Shown here in pieces: positions 18,707-27,233 of a stretch of DNA of 64,000 bases. The notes under the pieces were generated by a model. The model was not told the origin of the DNA. It did not search any database and saw only the letters and a program-made list of their open reading frames with translations. A program made the position numbers and the translations under genes. This DNA is from Janibacter anophelis NBRC 107843 (GTDB taxonomy: Bacteria; Actinomycetota; Actinomycetes; Actinomycetales; Dermatophilaceae), in contig NZ_BCSQ01000001.1 of assembly GCF_001570945.1 (NCBI RefSeq), positions 1 to 64,000 of the forward strand. Direction: 5' to 3'. The first letter of the stretch is position 1, and every line of letters begins with the position of its first letter.

Positions 18707-20279
18707 TGCCGATCCTCCCGAGGAAGTCCTCGTCGTGGCTGACGACGAGCAGCGCTCCCTCGTAGGCGGTGAGCGCGTCGACGAGCTGGTCGACGCTGTC
18801 GACGTCGAGGCTGTTGGTCGGCTCGTCGAGCACCACGAGCTGCGGTGCGGGGTCGGCCAGCAGCACCCGTGCGAGTGCGACGCGGAAGCGCTCACCACCG
18901 CTCAGCCCGGCCACCTCCCGCTCGGCCAGCGCCCCGCGGAAGAGGAATCGCGCCAGCGACGCCCGCACCTCCTGCGGGGTGGCGCTCGGTGCCGCGGCGC
19001 GCACCGACTCGAGCACGGTGAGCTCGCCATCGAGCTCGATCCGCTGCGGCAGGTGGCCGACCTCGTCGATACGCCGCACGAGCCGGGCGACCGGGGGCAC
19101 CGCCGTCGGCAGGCCGAGCACCTCGCGCAGCAGCGTCGTCTTGCCCGAGCCGTTGTCACCGGTGAGGGCGATGCGTTCCGGCCCGCGCACGACGAATGTG
19201 TCTGCCCCCGCCGCGAGCTCCAGCACGGTCCGCCCCGCCGGCACCCGCGTGGCGGGCAGCTCGATGCGCACCGAGCGGTCCTCCCGCACACGTGACTCGG
19301 CGTCGGTCAGCGCCTCGGTGGCCCGGTCGAGCCGGTCGTCGTGCAGGTGGCGGTGCTTGGCGGCGGCCTGCTCGGCCTGCATGCCCCAGGTCTTCATGAC
19401 GATGCGCGGCGCGCGCTTGTTGGCGTAGTCACGCTCGGCGATGCGCCGGCGACCGGCGAGCTTGACCTCGGCCTCGATGCGGTCGCGGCGTTGTCGACGC
19501 ACGTCCTGCTCGGCGGACCGCACGGCGTCGGCGGCGGCCTGCTGCTCCGCCTCGATCGCGGCCCGGTACACCGACCACGCCCCGTCGAATCCGCGCAGCT
19601 CGTGCCCGTGCACCTCGACGATGCGCTCGACGTGCTCGAGCAGCTCGGTGTCGTGGCTGATGACGACGAGCGAGCGCTGCGCCGGCCACGCGTCGATCGC
19701 CGCGACGAGCCGGGCCCGCGCGCTGCGGTCGAGGTTGTTGGTCGGCTCGTCGAGCAGCGCGACATCGGCCCGCTGCAGCTGCAGCGCGGCGAGTCCGACC
19801 GTGACGACCTCACCCCCCGACAGGGTGCCGAGGGGACGGTCGAGCAGGTCGGCGTCGGCGTCGGCCTCGAGACCGAGGGTCGCGAGGGTGGCGAGCGCCT
19901 CCGCCTCGATGCCCCAGCGGTCCTCGACGGTGTCGAAGTCCGCCTGGGCGAGGGAACCCCCTTCGATCGCATGGATGGCCGCGAGGACCGGCGCGATGCC
20001 GAGCGCCTCGGCGACCGTCCGGTCGGTGTCGAGACCCAGCTGCTGCGGCAGGGTCGCGACCGTCCCGGAGACGTGGATGCTGCCGGAGGTGGGGGTGAGC
20101 TCACCGGTGACCAGGCGCAGCAGCGTCGTCTTGCCGGAGCCGTTGCGACCGACGAGACCGGTGCGGCCATGGCCGAAGGAGCCGCTGACGTCGTCGAGCG
20201 CGCGGGTGCCGTCGGGCCAGTCGAAGGTCAGCGAGGTGAGGGTGACGAGGGCATCGTGTGCCCGGGCAGGTGATGACAT
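18639..20279 (-). CDS. ABC-F family ATPase (ribosome-associated type)
   Basis: 546 residues with two nucleotide-binding domains and no membrane segment. Domain 1 has GLVGRNGSGKTTLLRL, LSGGE and LLDEPTNNLD; domain 2 has GDNGSGKTTLL, LSGGERFRVALARVLL and VLDEPTNSLD. The linker (about residues 240-320) is charged and helical, as in the P-site tRNA interaction motif. ABC-F proteins act on the ribosome, either as housekeeping factors or by displacing antibiotics. An upstream 8-codon reading frame and a repeated GGGAGATCTC motif suggest translational attenuation, which favours an antibiotic-response role (inference). Confidence 0.88.
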   Translation of the reverse strand: MSSPARAHDALVTLTSLTFDWPDGTRALDDVSGSFGHGRTGLVGRNGSGKTTLLRLVTGELTPTSGSIHVSGTVATLPQQLGLDTDRTVAEALGIAPVLAAIHAIEGGSLAQADFDTVEDRWGIEAEALATLATLGLEADADADLLDRPLGTLSGGEVVTVGLAALQLQRADVALLDEPTNNLDRSARARLVAAIDAWPAQRSLVVISHDTELLEHVERIVEVHGHELRGFDGAWSVYRAAIEAEQQAAADAVRSAEQDVRRQRRDRIEAEVKLAGRRRIAERDYANKRAPRIVMKTWGMQAEQAAAKHRHLHDDRLDRATEALTDAESRVREDRSVRIELPATRVPAGRTVLELAAGADTFVVRGPERIALTGDNGSGKTTLLREVLGLPTAVPPVARLVRRIDEVGHLPQRIELDGELTVLESVRAAAPSATPQEVRASLARFLFRGALAEREVAGLSGGERFRVALARVLLADPAPQLVVLDEPTNSLDVDSVDQLVDALTAYEGALLVVSHDEDFLGRIGITRRWQVVDAGLVEAPPAPPAP

Positions 20280-20378
20280 GGGAGATCTCTCGACGTCGGG
20301 GCGGGCGCGCCGACGTGACACGCGGTGCGTGGGCCGCGGTCGGTCGCGCCGTCAGTCGCGGGAGATCTCGTGCCGCAT
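20280..20378 (-). promoter_or_regulatory. Candidate ABC-F leader: 8-codon uORF plus duplicated GGGAGATCTC
   Basis: On the minus strand a short frame at 20378-20352 encodes MRHEISRD and stops 72 bp before the ABC-F ATG. Its codons contain GAGATCTCCC, and the same word GAGATCTCCC lies immediately before the ABC-F start (20280-20289). GAGATCTC is self-complementary, so leader and ribosome-binding region could pair. A ribosome stalled on the uORF would free the start. This is a structural inference. Confidence 0.45.
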
Positions 20379-20489
20379 CGTGCGGAGGTCACCTTCGTCA
20401 GGAGGGACCCAGCGCTGTCACCACCGGGTCGGACCCGACAAGGCTAGGGGTGCCCCTTCGCCCCGGCAACCGGATTGTCGCCGCGGCGC

Positions 20490-21299
20490 TCAGATCCGCT
20501 GGTGGCGCGCGCGGGCGAAGCAGTACAGCCCGAAGGCGACGAGACCGACTGCCACGGCGGTGAGGAGGTAGGGGCCGAAGGGCTCGTCGCGCAGGGACTT
20601 CAGGGCGCCGTCGAGACCGGTCGCCTCCTCCGACTGCTGCTCCACCGCGGCGAGGACGAAGAAGGCCCCGACGAGGGCGAGCACGACCCCCTTCGCCGGG
20701 TAGCCGACCATGCCGAGGGTGCGCGCCACGGTGCCCGGGTCCTCCTCGAGGTCCTTCATGAAGCGCTGGGCCAGCCCCTTGTACATGTGGTACGCACCGA
20801 CCCCGATGACGACGAGACCGACCGCGCCGACGAGCCAGCGGCCGGCGGGCTGCTGCATGAGGGTCGCCGTGACGTCCTGCGAGGACTCCTCGCTCGAGGA
20901 CGAGGACCCGGAGCCGAGCGCGAACTGCAGTGCCGTCCAGGCGAGCGCGCCGTAGACGACCGCCTTGGCCACCGCCTTGCCTCGGTCGGCCAGGCCGTCG
21001 CCGGCGGACGGCGCGACCGCGACGGTCAGCTGCCACAGGACGAGCGCGACCAGCCCGATGACGACGACCCACATGAGCACGACCCCGCCGGGGTTGCTCG
21101 CGAGCGCGGCCAGCGCGCCGGCCTGGTCCGCCTGCCCGCCGCCACCGCCCCACGCGACGCGGCCGGCGGTCCAGCCGATGACGATGTGCAGGATGCCCGA
21201 CACGACGAAACCGACGCGGGCGAGCGCCTCGAGGGCGGGGTGGTCACCGACGCGACGAGCAGCACCGCGGGCGTCGGAGATGTCAGGGGTGCGGGTCAC
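20490..21299 (-). CDS. DUF1206-domain membrane protein
   Basis: 269 residues with six hydrophobic segments arranged as three two-helix repeats. The segments begin at about residues 25, 72, 105, 150, 198 and 242, and the repeats have the DUF1206 pattern (ALARVGFVVSGILHIVIGW; AVVYGALAWTALQFALG; LGMVGYPAKGVVLALVG). A serine-rich acidic loop (GSSSSSEESSQD) separates repeats two and three. The function is unknown. No operon partner is obvious. Confidence 0.85.
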   Translation of the reverse strand: MTRTPDISDARGAARRVGDHPALEALARVGFVVSGILHIVIGWTAGRVAWGGGGGQADQAGALAALASNPGGVVLMWVVVIGLVALVLWQLTVAVAPSAGDGLADRGKAVAKAVVYGALAWTALQFALGSGSSSSSEESSQDVTATLMQQPAGRWLVGAVGLVVIGVGAYHMYKGLAQRFMKDLEEDPGTVARTLGMVGYPAKGVVLALVGAFFVLAAVEQQSEEATGLDGALKSLRDEPFGPYLLTAVAVGLVAFGLYCFARARHQRI

Positions 21300-21326
21300 G
21301 GAGCAATGATGCCCCGCGCGAGCACC

Positions 21327-22118
21327 TCAGAGGTAGGGGCGAAGGGCGGCGGCCAGCCCGTCCTCGTGGACGGTGCCCGTCTGCTCGTCCGCGGCCGCGA
21401 CGACCTCAGGCGGCGCGTCGCCCATCGCGACCCCACGCGCGGCCCAGCGGAGCATCTCGAGGTCATTGCGCTGGTCGCCGGCGGCGAAGGTCAGGTGCGG
21501 CTCGACGGCCAGGCGGCGGCGCACGAGCTCCAGGGCCGACCCCTTCGACACGCCCTCGGGGGCCAGGTCGAGCCACGCGGTGTAGCCGACCGCGTAGCTG
21601 ACGCCGTGCAGGCCGATCCGCTCGACGAGCTCGAGGAAGTCCTCGCTCGCGCCCTCCGGGTCATGGAAGGTCACGCGGGTCGTCGGCCCGCTCACGAGCT
21701 CCTCGAAGGGGACGACGACCTGCTCGCCCTGCAGCACGCCCTCGGGGTAGGGCCGGGCGACCTTGAACCCCACGCCCACCTGCTCGACCGCGACGAGGAT
21801 GTGCGGCGCGTGCTCCATGACGAGGGTGAGCGCCTCCCGCGGGTCGAAGGTCACCGTCTCGGCGACGCGGTGGCCCCCGGGCTCGTCGGGACTCAGCTCG
21901 AGCGTCACCGCCCCGTTGGAGCAGACCGCCCAGCCGTGGGTGAGGTCGAGCATCTCGAGCACGGGGAGGGTGGCGACGGCGGAGCGTCCGGTGGAGATGA
22001 CGACGTGGTGGCCGGCGTCGGCGACCGCGCGGACCGCGTCCCGGGTGGCCGGTCGCAACTGGCCGTCGTGGGTGAGGATCGTGCCGTCGACATCCAGGGC
22101 GACGAGGTGCGGCTCCAT
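21327..22118 (-). CDS. HAD-superfamily hydrolase, Cof type
   Basis: 263 residues. Motif I LDVDGTI (Asp9 nucleophile, Asp11 general acid), motif II ISTGRS, and the C-terminal GDQRNDLEML carrying the metal-binding aspartate. The central about 100 residues form a type IIB cap. Such enzymes dephosphorylate sugar phosphates or flavin precursors; substrate unknown. It is 25 bp downstream of the siderophore-interacting protein gene on the same strand and may be co-transcribed. Confidence 0.88.
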   Translation of the reverse strand: MEPHLVALDVDGTILTHDGQLRPATRDAVRAVADAGHHVVISTGRSAVATLPVLEMLDLTHGWAVCSNGAVTLELSPDEPGGHRVAETVTFDPREALTLVMEHAPHILVAVEQVGVGFKVARPYPEGVLQGEQVVVPFEELVSGPTTRVTFHDPEGASEDFLELVERIGLHGVSYAVGYTAWLDLAPEGVSKGSALELVRRRLAVEPHLTFAAGDQRNDLEMLRWAARGVAMGDAPPEVVAAADEQTGTVHEDGLAAALRPYL

Positions 22119-22143
22119 GGTCGAAACGCTATCGGGCGGGCGG

Positions 22144-23010
22144 TCAGCCGCGGGCAGCGCCCAGCTTCCAGTACCCCGAAAAGGTGATGTCGCGCTTGTC
22201 CATGCCGACCTGCTGGACGAGATGACGACGCAGGGAGGTCGCCAGCCCCGACTCGCCGCAGAGCCACGCGTAGTCGAGGTCGGCGGTCGACGCGGGCGAC
22301 GCGACGAGGGCCGGCAGCACCGCCGTGCCGGGGTCGTCAGCGCCGCGCACGTGCACGGCCACCTCCGCCGGCAGGTCGAGCCCGCCGAGCACCTCGGTCG
22401 AGGGGACCTCGACGTGCGCCTCGATGCCTGCGCCGAGCCCGGGCAGGCCACGGCGCTCGCGCTCCTCGAGGATCGCGAGCAGCGCCGGCACCGCGGTCTC
22501 GTCGGCGACGATGAGCTGCCGGGCGTCGCCGAAGCGGGAGTAGAGCGCTCCCCCGGAGCGGAAGGCGGCGATGTCACCGACCTTCGCCATGGTGGCCCAG
22601 GCCGAGCCGGGGCCGGAGTCGCCGTGGGTGACGATGTCGACGTCGAGCTCCTGCGCGTCGGCACGCAGCTCGCGCACGGTGTACCAGCGCAGGCCGGGCT
22701 GCTCGTCCTCCGGCATCTCGCTGATCGCCGCGCGCACATTGGGGCGCTCCGGGTCGGGCAGGTGCAGCTGCCCGTCGGGGCCGGGCATGAGCAGACCGAA
22801 GTACTCATCCGGGCCGAGCAGGGTGTAGCCGGCGAACTCGGGGGCGTTGAGCGTGATCCGCCGCATGACGGAGTTGAGCGCGACGACCCGGGTCACCGTG
22901 ACCTCGAACTGCGACTCCTCCGGGCGCTCCGTGTAGTCGGCCATTGTCCGGCGGGCGTAGGCGCGGGCGGCGCCGAGGACGACGCGATCCTTGAGCTCGG
23001 CGATCTTCAT
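22144..23010 (-). CDS. Siderophore-interacting protein (NADPH-dependent ferric-siderophore reductase)
   Basis: 288 residues. The FAD-binding barrel contains RRITLNAPEFAGY and the RWYTVREL motif (RxYT type), followed by the NAD(P)H-binding SIP domain with VADETAVPALLAILEE and the C-terminal AWLCGESGLATSLRRHL and SGYWKLGAARG. It reduces Fe(III)-siderophore to release iron in the cytoplasm. An IdeR-type iron box lies 43 bp upstream, so repression under iron sufficiency is expected. ATG 23010 is favoured over an upstream start. Confidence 0.93.
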   Translation of the reverse strand: MKIAELKDRVVLGAARAYARRTMADYTERPEESQFEVTVTRVVALNSVMRRITLNAPEFAGYTLLGPDEYFGLLMPGPDGQLHLPDPERPNVRAAISEMPEDEQPGLRWYTVRELRADAQELDVDIVTHGDSGPGSAWATMAKVGDIAAFRSGGALYSRFGDARQLIVADETAVPALLAILEERERRGLPGLGAGIEAHVEVPSTEVLGGLDLPAEVAVHVRGADDPGTAVLPALVASPASTADLDYAWLCGESGLATSLRRHLVQQVGMDKRDITFSGYWKLGAARG

Positions 23011-23052
23011 GACTCTCCTGTGACCGGGGCGGGCCAAGCGGTACCGCCTGAC

Positions 23053-23071
23053 TTAGGAGACCCTAACCTAC
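23053..23071. promoter_or_regulatory. IdeR/DtxR iron box upstream of siderophore-interacting protein
   Basis: TTAGGAGACCCTAACCTAC matches the DtxR/IdeR consensus (TTAGGTTAG-S-CTAACCTAA) at 15 of 19 positions. It is 43 bp before the start of a ferric-siderophore reductase gene. Confidence 0.85.
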
Positions 23072-23078
23072 CCTGCTC

Positions 23079-23188
23079 TGCATTGCCCTACGGCGATGCA
23101 CTCTCTCGACGTCAAGACTCTGCATTGCCGTAGGGCAATGCGCGCCCCGGCACGTCAGACCGCGCATTTCCCCGGGGAGATGCGCGGT
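23079..23188. repeat. Palindromic repeat, CCCCGGGG family, locus 3 (composite)
   Basis: A TGCATTGCCCTACGGCGATG palindrome (from 23079), linker CTCTCTCGACGTCAAGACTC (23101-23120), a TGCATTGCCGTAGGGCAATG palindrome (from 23121), then CGCGCATTTCCCC with an arm ending GGGGAGATGCGCG (23161-23186). The linker is the reverse complement of that at locus 2, with two or three changes. It lies between pyrE and the siderophore gene. Confidence 0.9.
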
Positions 23189-23209
23189 CCGGAGCGTGGA
23201 GGGTCCCGC

Positions 23210-23764
23210 TCAGGCGAGCCCGAGCTCCTCGAGCCCGAAGACGTGGCGGTACTCCAGGCCCGCCTCGGCGAACTTCTCCGCCGCACCGGTCGCGCGGTCG
23301 GCGATCGTCGCGACGGCGACGACCTCGGCGCCCGCCTCACGGGCGGCATTGGCCGCCTCGAGCGGCGAGTTGCCGGTCGTGGAGGTGTCCTCGACGATGA
23401 GCACGCGCCGGCCCTCGATCGACGGGCCCTCGATGCGCTGCTGCAACCCGTGCGCCTTGCCCGCCTTGCGCACGACGAAGGCGTCCAGACGCTCCCCCTT
23501 CGCCGCCGTGGCGTGGAGCATCGAGGTCGCGACCGGGTCCGCGCCGAGCGTCAGCCCACCGACGGCGTCGAAGTCGAGGTCCGCGACGAGGTCGAGCATG
23601 ACCCGGCCGACGAGCGGGGAGGCCTCGCCGTCGAGGGTGATGCGGCGCAGGTCGACGTAGTAGTCGGCCTCCTTGCCGGAGGAGAGGGTCACCCGTCCGT
23701 GGACGATGGCCTTGTCCTTGACGATCTCGAGCAGGCGGGCGCGGTCGGCAGCGATGTCAGTCAC
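23210..23764 (-). CDS. pyrE: Orotate phosphoribosyltransferase
   Basis: 184 residues with the type I PRTase PRPP loop VLIVEDTSTTGNSPLEA and the N-terminal KDKAIVHGRVTLSSGKEADYYV typical of PyrE. FVVRKAGKAHG contributes the catalytic lysine region. It makes orotidine-5'-phosphate from orotate and PRPP in pyrimidine synthesis. GTG 23764 is chosen because the conserved N-terminus begins there. It stands alone, separate from other pyr genes, as in many actinobacteria. Confidence 0.95.
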   Translation of the reverse strand: MTDIAADRARLLEIVKDKAIVHGRVTLSSGKEADYYVDLRRITLDGEASPLVGRVMLDLVADLDFDAVGGLTLGADPVATSMLHATAAKGERLDAFVVRKAGKAHGLQQRIEGPSIEGRRVLIVEDTSTTGNSPLEAANAAREAGAEVVAVATIADRATGAAEKFAEAGLEYRHVFGLEELGLA

Positions 23765-23888
23765 GGCCCCGAGTCTATGGACTAGCGTTGGGCGCAGCGT
23801 CGCGTGCCGGTGGCAGACCGTGTCAGGCATGGAGGCGCCGAACCGCGAGGAGGACGCGTGATGCACGCTTCCCACCCTTCGCCCTCCC

Positions 23889-24356
23889 GTGACTGAGGGC
23901 GAGCACACCAGGCTCATCGCCCGGGCACACGAGATGCGGGCGGTTCACGCCCGTCTGCGCGAGGCCCTGGACCTCGTGCGCTCCGCGATCGCCGGGGGCG
24001 CTGATCCCCCTTCGGCCCGCGACCTGGTGGTCTGGTGTCGTGGCTTCTGCACCGCCCTGACCCGCCATCACGAAGGGGAGGACCGGCACCTCTTCCCTGC
24101 CGTCGCCGCGGCGAACCCCGAGCTCGAGGAGACCCTGCGCAAGCTGACGCAGGACCACTCGATGATGAGTTACCTCATCACCGGGCTCGAGACCGCGCTC
24201 GATCGCGACGAGCCCGCCGAGCGCGTGCACGCCCACCTCGAGGGGCTCGGGGCGATCATGGAGTCGCACTTCCGCTTCGAGGAGCGCGCTCTGCTCGAGG
24301 TCCTCGAGACGGTGCGTCTCGAGGTCCACCCGGCCGACGCCCTCGGCCCTCTCTGA
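23889..24356 (+). CDS. Hemerythrin HHE-domain protein
   Basis: 155 residues, mostly helical. The di-iron ligand pattern is visible: a His in RAVHARLREAL, then TRHHEGEDRHLFP, then a His in TQDHSMMSYL, and MESHFRFEERAL near the end. Bacterial hemerythrins bind oxygen or nitric oxide, or protect iron centres. GTG 23889 is the only plausible start before HTRLIARAHEMR. It ends convergently with the SDR gene at a palindromic repeat. Confidence 0.85.
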   Translation: MTEGEHTRLIARAHEMRAVHARLREALDLVRSAIAGGADPPSARDLVVWCRGFCTALTRHHEGEDRHLFPAVAAANPELEETLRKLTQDHSMMSYLITGLETALDRDEPAERVHAHLEGLGAIMESHFRFEERALLEVLETVRLEVHPADALGPL

Positions 24357-24384
24357 GCGCGCATCTCCCCGGGGAGATGCGCGG
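24357..24384. repeat. Palindromic repeat, CCCCGGGG family, locus 4
   Basis: A perfect 26-bp palindrome at 24358-24383 with arms CGCGCATCTCCCC and complement, placed between the convergent hemerythrin and SDR genes, 2 bp after the hemerythrin stop. It could serve as a bidirectional terminator. Confidence 0.9.
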
Positions 24385-24399
24385 TTTCGGGGACGGCGG

Positions 24400-25170
24400 T
24401 CAGGTGCGCTTGCGGTGCAGGCCGCTGACGCGCGGGTTGCGCAGGAGCCCCCGCGGCAGATGACGAAGGGCGGCGACCAGCGCCTTGTACTGCGGGCTGG
24501 GCACGGACACGACCCGCCCGCGCTCGGAGTCGGCGAGCGCCTCGCGCACGAGGTCGGTCGCGTCGAGCCAGAACGGCCCCGACCGCTCCCCCTGGTCGAT
24601 CCCGGCGCGCGCGTGGAACTCGGTGCGCACGAAGCCGGGCAGGAGCGCCGTGGCTCGCACGCCCTGCGGTGCCAGCTGGGCCGCGATCGACTCGGTGAAG
24701 GTCGTCACCCAGGCCTTGGCCGCCGCATAGGTCCCGCTCGTCAGGTGACCGGCGACGGACGAGACGTTGATGATCCGCCCGTGCCCGCGCGCGGTCATCG
24801 AGCGCGCGGCGGCATGGCTGAGCACGAGCACCGCGCGCACGAGCACGTCGAGCAGGCGCTCCTCGTCCGCGACGTCCGTGTCGACGAAGGGAGAGCCCAG
24901 CCCGTAGCCCGCGTTGTTGACGAGCAGATCCACGGGTCGCGACTCGTCGCGCAGCCGCTCGGCGACCCGCTCGAGCTGGGCGCGGTCGCACAGGTCGGCC
25001 GGCAGCACCTCGACGGCGACGCCGTGGGCGGTGGTCAGCTCGGCGGCGAGCGCCTCCAGTCGCGCGGTGTCGCGGGCGACGATGACGAGGTCCTTGCCCT
25101 GCGCGGCCAGCTGGACGGCGAACTCGCGCCCGATGCCGGCGGTCGCGCCGGTGACCAGGGCCGTGCTCAC
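24400..25170 (-). CDS. Short-chain dehydrogenase/reductase
   Basis: 256 residues. Rossmann motif TGATAGIGREFA, structural LLVNNAGYG, catalytic Ser in NVSSVAG and YAAAKAW (Tyr-x3-Lys). The fold and LLPGFVRTEFH match the classical family related to DltE/YqjQ. It is the last gene of a three-gene operon (SRPBCC - dienelactone hydrolase - SDR); its GTG overlaps the stop of the upstream gene by 4 bp. Substrate unknown. Confidence 0.9.
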   Translation of the reverse strand: MSTALVTGATAGIGREFAVQLAAQGKDLVIVARDTARLEALAAELTTAHGVAVEVLPADLCDRAQLERVAERLRDESRPVDLLVNNAGYGLGSPFVDTDVADEERLLDVLVRAVLVLSHAAARSMTARGHGRIINVSSVAGHLTSGTYAAAKAWVTTFTESIAAQLAPQGVRATALLPGFVRTEFHARAGIDQGERSGPFWLDATDLVREALADSERGRVVSVPSPQYKALVAALRHLPRGLLRNPRVSGLHRKRT

Positions 25171-25928
25171 GCGCCGAGCACCCGGTCGAAGAGCTCGCGC
25201 AGCTCGGTGAAGTGCCGCTCGGCCCCCGCCTCCTGGTAGCTCGAGGTGTCGGCCATCGTGAACCCGTGCGGTGCGTCGGGGTAGATCGCGGTGCGCGCCT
25301 GCAGGCCGTGCTCGGCGAGCGCCGCGTCGAGCCGCTCGGCCATCTCGACCGGCATCGTCGGGTCGTTGTCGGCGTGCCCGTAGACGAAGGCCGCGCGGGC
25401 GCTGCCGAGCCGCAGGTGGGGGCTGTCGGGCTGGTCGCTCGCGACGTGTGCGCCGTGGAAACCGCCGCACGCCGCGATCGTCGGGTCGACGCACGCGGCG
25501 CGGGTCGCGTGCTTGGCGCCCATGCAGTACCCCGTGGTCCCGATGGGTCCGTCGGCGACACCGGGCAGGGCGCGCAGCGCAGCGACGAAGGGGGCGACGT
25601 CCGCCTCCGTGGCCTCCCGGGTCAGCGTCGCGACCCGGGGCATGCTCAGCTTGCCGTAGGCGGCCCGCTGGTCGGGGTCGCGCAGGTCGGCACCGGCCGG
25701 CGGCCGCATCTCCGCGGCCGTGCCGAGTCGGTAGAAGGTGTTGGGTGCGAGCACGACGTAGCCCCACGAGGCGATGCGATCGGCCATCTGCTCGATCTGG
25801 GCGCGCAGCCCGATCGCGTCCATCCACAGCAGCACCCCCGGGTGGGTGCCGTCGCCGTCCGGTCGGGCGACGAGCGCCTCGGCGACGCCCTCGCCGGCCT
25901 CGATCTCGATGAGGTCCCGCATGGCCAT
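25167..25928 (-). CDS. Dienelactone hydrolase family protein
   Basis: About 253 residues, alpha/beta hydrolase fold. The nucleophile is a cysteine in TTGYCMGAKHATRA, as in dienelactone hydrolases, with a catalytic His in DAPHGFTMAD and an Asp in GHADNDPTMP. A second residue set (LLWMDAIGLR, GYVVLAPNTFYR) is family-typical. Two starts are possible, 25928 (TGATG overlap with the upstream stop) or 25922 (better ribosome-binding spacing). Aromatic lactone hydrolysis is the prototype reaction; the real substrate here is unknown. Confidence 0.88.
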   Translation of the reverse strand: MAMRDLIEIEAGEGVAEALVARPDGDGTHPGVLLWMDAIGLRAQIEQMADRIASWGYVVLAPNTFYRLGTAAEMRPPAGADLRDPDQRAAYGKLSMPRVATLTREATEADVAPFVAALRALPGVADGPIGTTGYCMGAKHATRAACVDPTIAACGGFHGAHVASDQPDSPHLRLGSARAAFVYGHADNDPTMPVEMAERLDAALAEHGLQARTAIYPDAPHGFTMADTSSYQEAGAERHFTELRELFDRVLGA

Positions 25929-26380
25929 CACCCTTCTGCCGCAGCCTTGAGCGCGGCCAGTCCCTTGTCGAAGTCCTTCCCGATCGCCTTGTCGAAGAAG
26001 AGCCTGCCCGCCAGGCCCATGATCGCGCTGCGGGTGCCGGTCATCGTCCACGTGACGTCGGTGCCGCCGTCCCGCGCCACGAGATCGAAGCGCGTGACAT
26101 TGGTGGCCTTGAAGGGCTTGAGGAATCTCAGGTCCACGACCACGGCATCGGGAGTGGACCTGACGATCTCCATCCGCCCTTCGCCCGCCTGCTTGTTGCC
26201 GGACCACTCGTAGACCGACCCGACGCCGCTCTGCGTGCCGCTGTAGGTGCGCCGCAGATCGGGGTCGGCGCCCTCCCAGGGCGACCACTGCGGCCACTGC
26301 CGGAAGTCGTCGATGAGCGCCTTGACGGTCGCCGGGTCCGCGTCGACGTGCGCGGAGCGGGACATCTCGAAGTCGGCCAT
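25928..26380 (-). CDS. SRPBCC-family (START-like) protein
   Basis: 150 residues that fit the polyketide-cyclase/SRPBCC fold: an opening strand MSRSAHVDADPATVKALI, WPQWSPWEGADP in the first loop, and the closing helix GKDFDKGLAALKAAAEG. Members bind hydrophobic ligands; no catalytic residue can be assigned. It is first in the operon with the hydrolase and SDR genes, so a shared small-molecule substrate is possible. Confidence 0.8.
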   Translation of the reverse strand: MADFEMSRSAHVDADPATVKALIDDFRQWPQWSPWEGADPDLRRTYSGTQSGVGSVYEWSGNKQAGEGRMEIVRSTPDAVVVDLRFLKPFKATNVTRFDLVARDGGTDVTWTMTGTRSAIMGLAGRLFFDKAIGKDFDKGLAALKAAAEG

Positions 26381-26420
26381 GGGTCACATCGTCGCAGGTG
26401 GCGGTGGCTAGGGTGGCGGC

Positions 26421-27233
26421 GTGCGTATCGCGACCTGGAACGTCAACTCCATCCGCTCCCGCGTCGACCGCGTCGAGGCCTGGCTGCAGCGCAGCGACGT
26501 CGACGTGCTCGCCATCCAGGAGACCAAGGCGAAGGAGGAGCAGTTCCCCTTCGACCGTTTCACCGCCCTCGGGTACGAGGTGGCCCACCACGGGATCAAC
26601 CAGTGGAACGGCGTGGCGATCCTCTCCCGGGTGGGGCTGGAGGACGTGGCGATCGGCTTCGACGGGGACCCGGGGTTCGGCGACCCGATCGCGCCGGAGG
26701 CCCGCTCGATCGGCGCCACGTGCGGCGGCGTGCGCGTGTGGTCGCTCTACGTCCCCAACGGGCGCACCCTCGACGACCCGCACATGGCCTACAAGCTCGC
26801 GTGGCTCGAGCAGCTGCGCCAGCGCGCGGTCGAGTGGTCTGCCGACGGCACCCCGACCGCCCTGTGCGGTGACTGGAATGTCGCGCCCCAGGACGAGGAC
26901 GTGTGGTCGATGGAGTACTTCGCGGACAAGACGCACGTCTCCCCGCCGGAGCGCGCGGCCTTCAACGCCTTCCTCGAGTCGGGCTTCGTCGACGTCGTGC
27001 GCCCGCACACCCCCGGGCCCGGCACCTACACCTACTGGGACTACCAGCAGCTCGCCTTCCCCAAGCGGCGCGGCATGCGCATCGACTTCGTCCTCGGGTC
27101 GGCGGCCTTCGCCGAGCGCGTCACCGGCGCCTCGATCGACCGCGAGGAGCGCAAGGGCAAGGGGGCGAGCGACCACGCACCGGTCATCGTCGGTCTCGAC
27201 GGCGACGCAGGGGACGCGAGGACCAACCTGTGA
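26421..27233 (+). CDS. xth: Exodeoxyribonuclease III (AP endonuclease)
   Basis: 270 residues of the EEP nuclease superfamily with WNVNSIRSR, the metal-binding Glu in AIQETKAKEEQ, GDWNVAPQDEDV, MRIDFVL and the C-terminal SDHAPVIV. It cleaves abasic sites and 3' blocks in base-excision repair. GTG 26421 lies about 12 bp after TAGGGT (a possible -10), suggesting a leaderless mRNA. The next gene overlaps by 4 bp (GTGA). Confidence 0.95.
   Translation: MRIATWNVNSIRSRVDRVEAWLQRSDVDVLAIQETKAKEEQFPFDRFTALGYEVAHHGINQWNGVAILSRVGLEDVAIGFDGDPGFGDPIAPEARSIGATCGGVRVWSLYVPNGRTLDDPHMAYKLAWLEQLRQRAVEWSADGTPTALCGDWNVAPQDEDVWSMEYFADKTHVSPPERAAFNAFLESGFVDVVRPHTPGPGTYTYWDYQQLAFPKRRGMRIDFVLGSAAFAERVTGASIDREERKGKGASDHAPVIVGLDGDAGDARTNL

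Noticed and set aside
23079-24384. Palindromic repeats as CRISPR repeats
   Set aside because: There is no regular spacing, no spacers of constant length and no cas gene; units are dispersed singly across the window.
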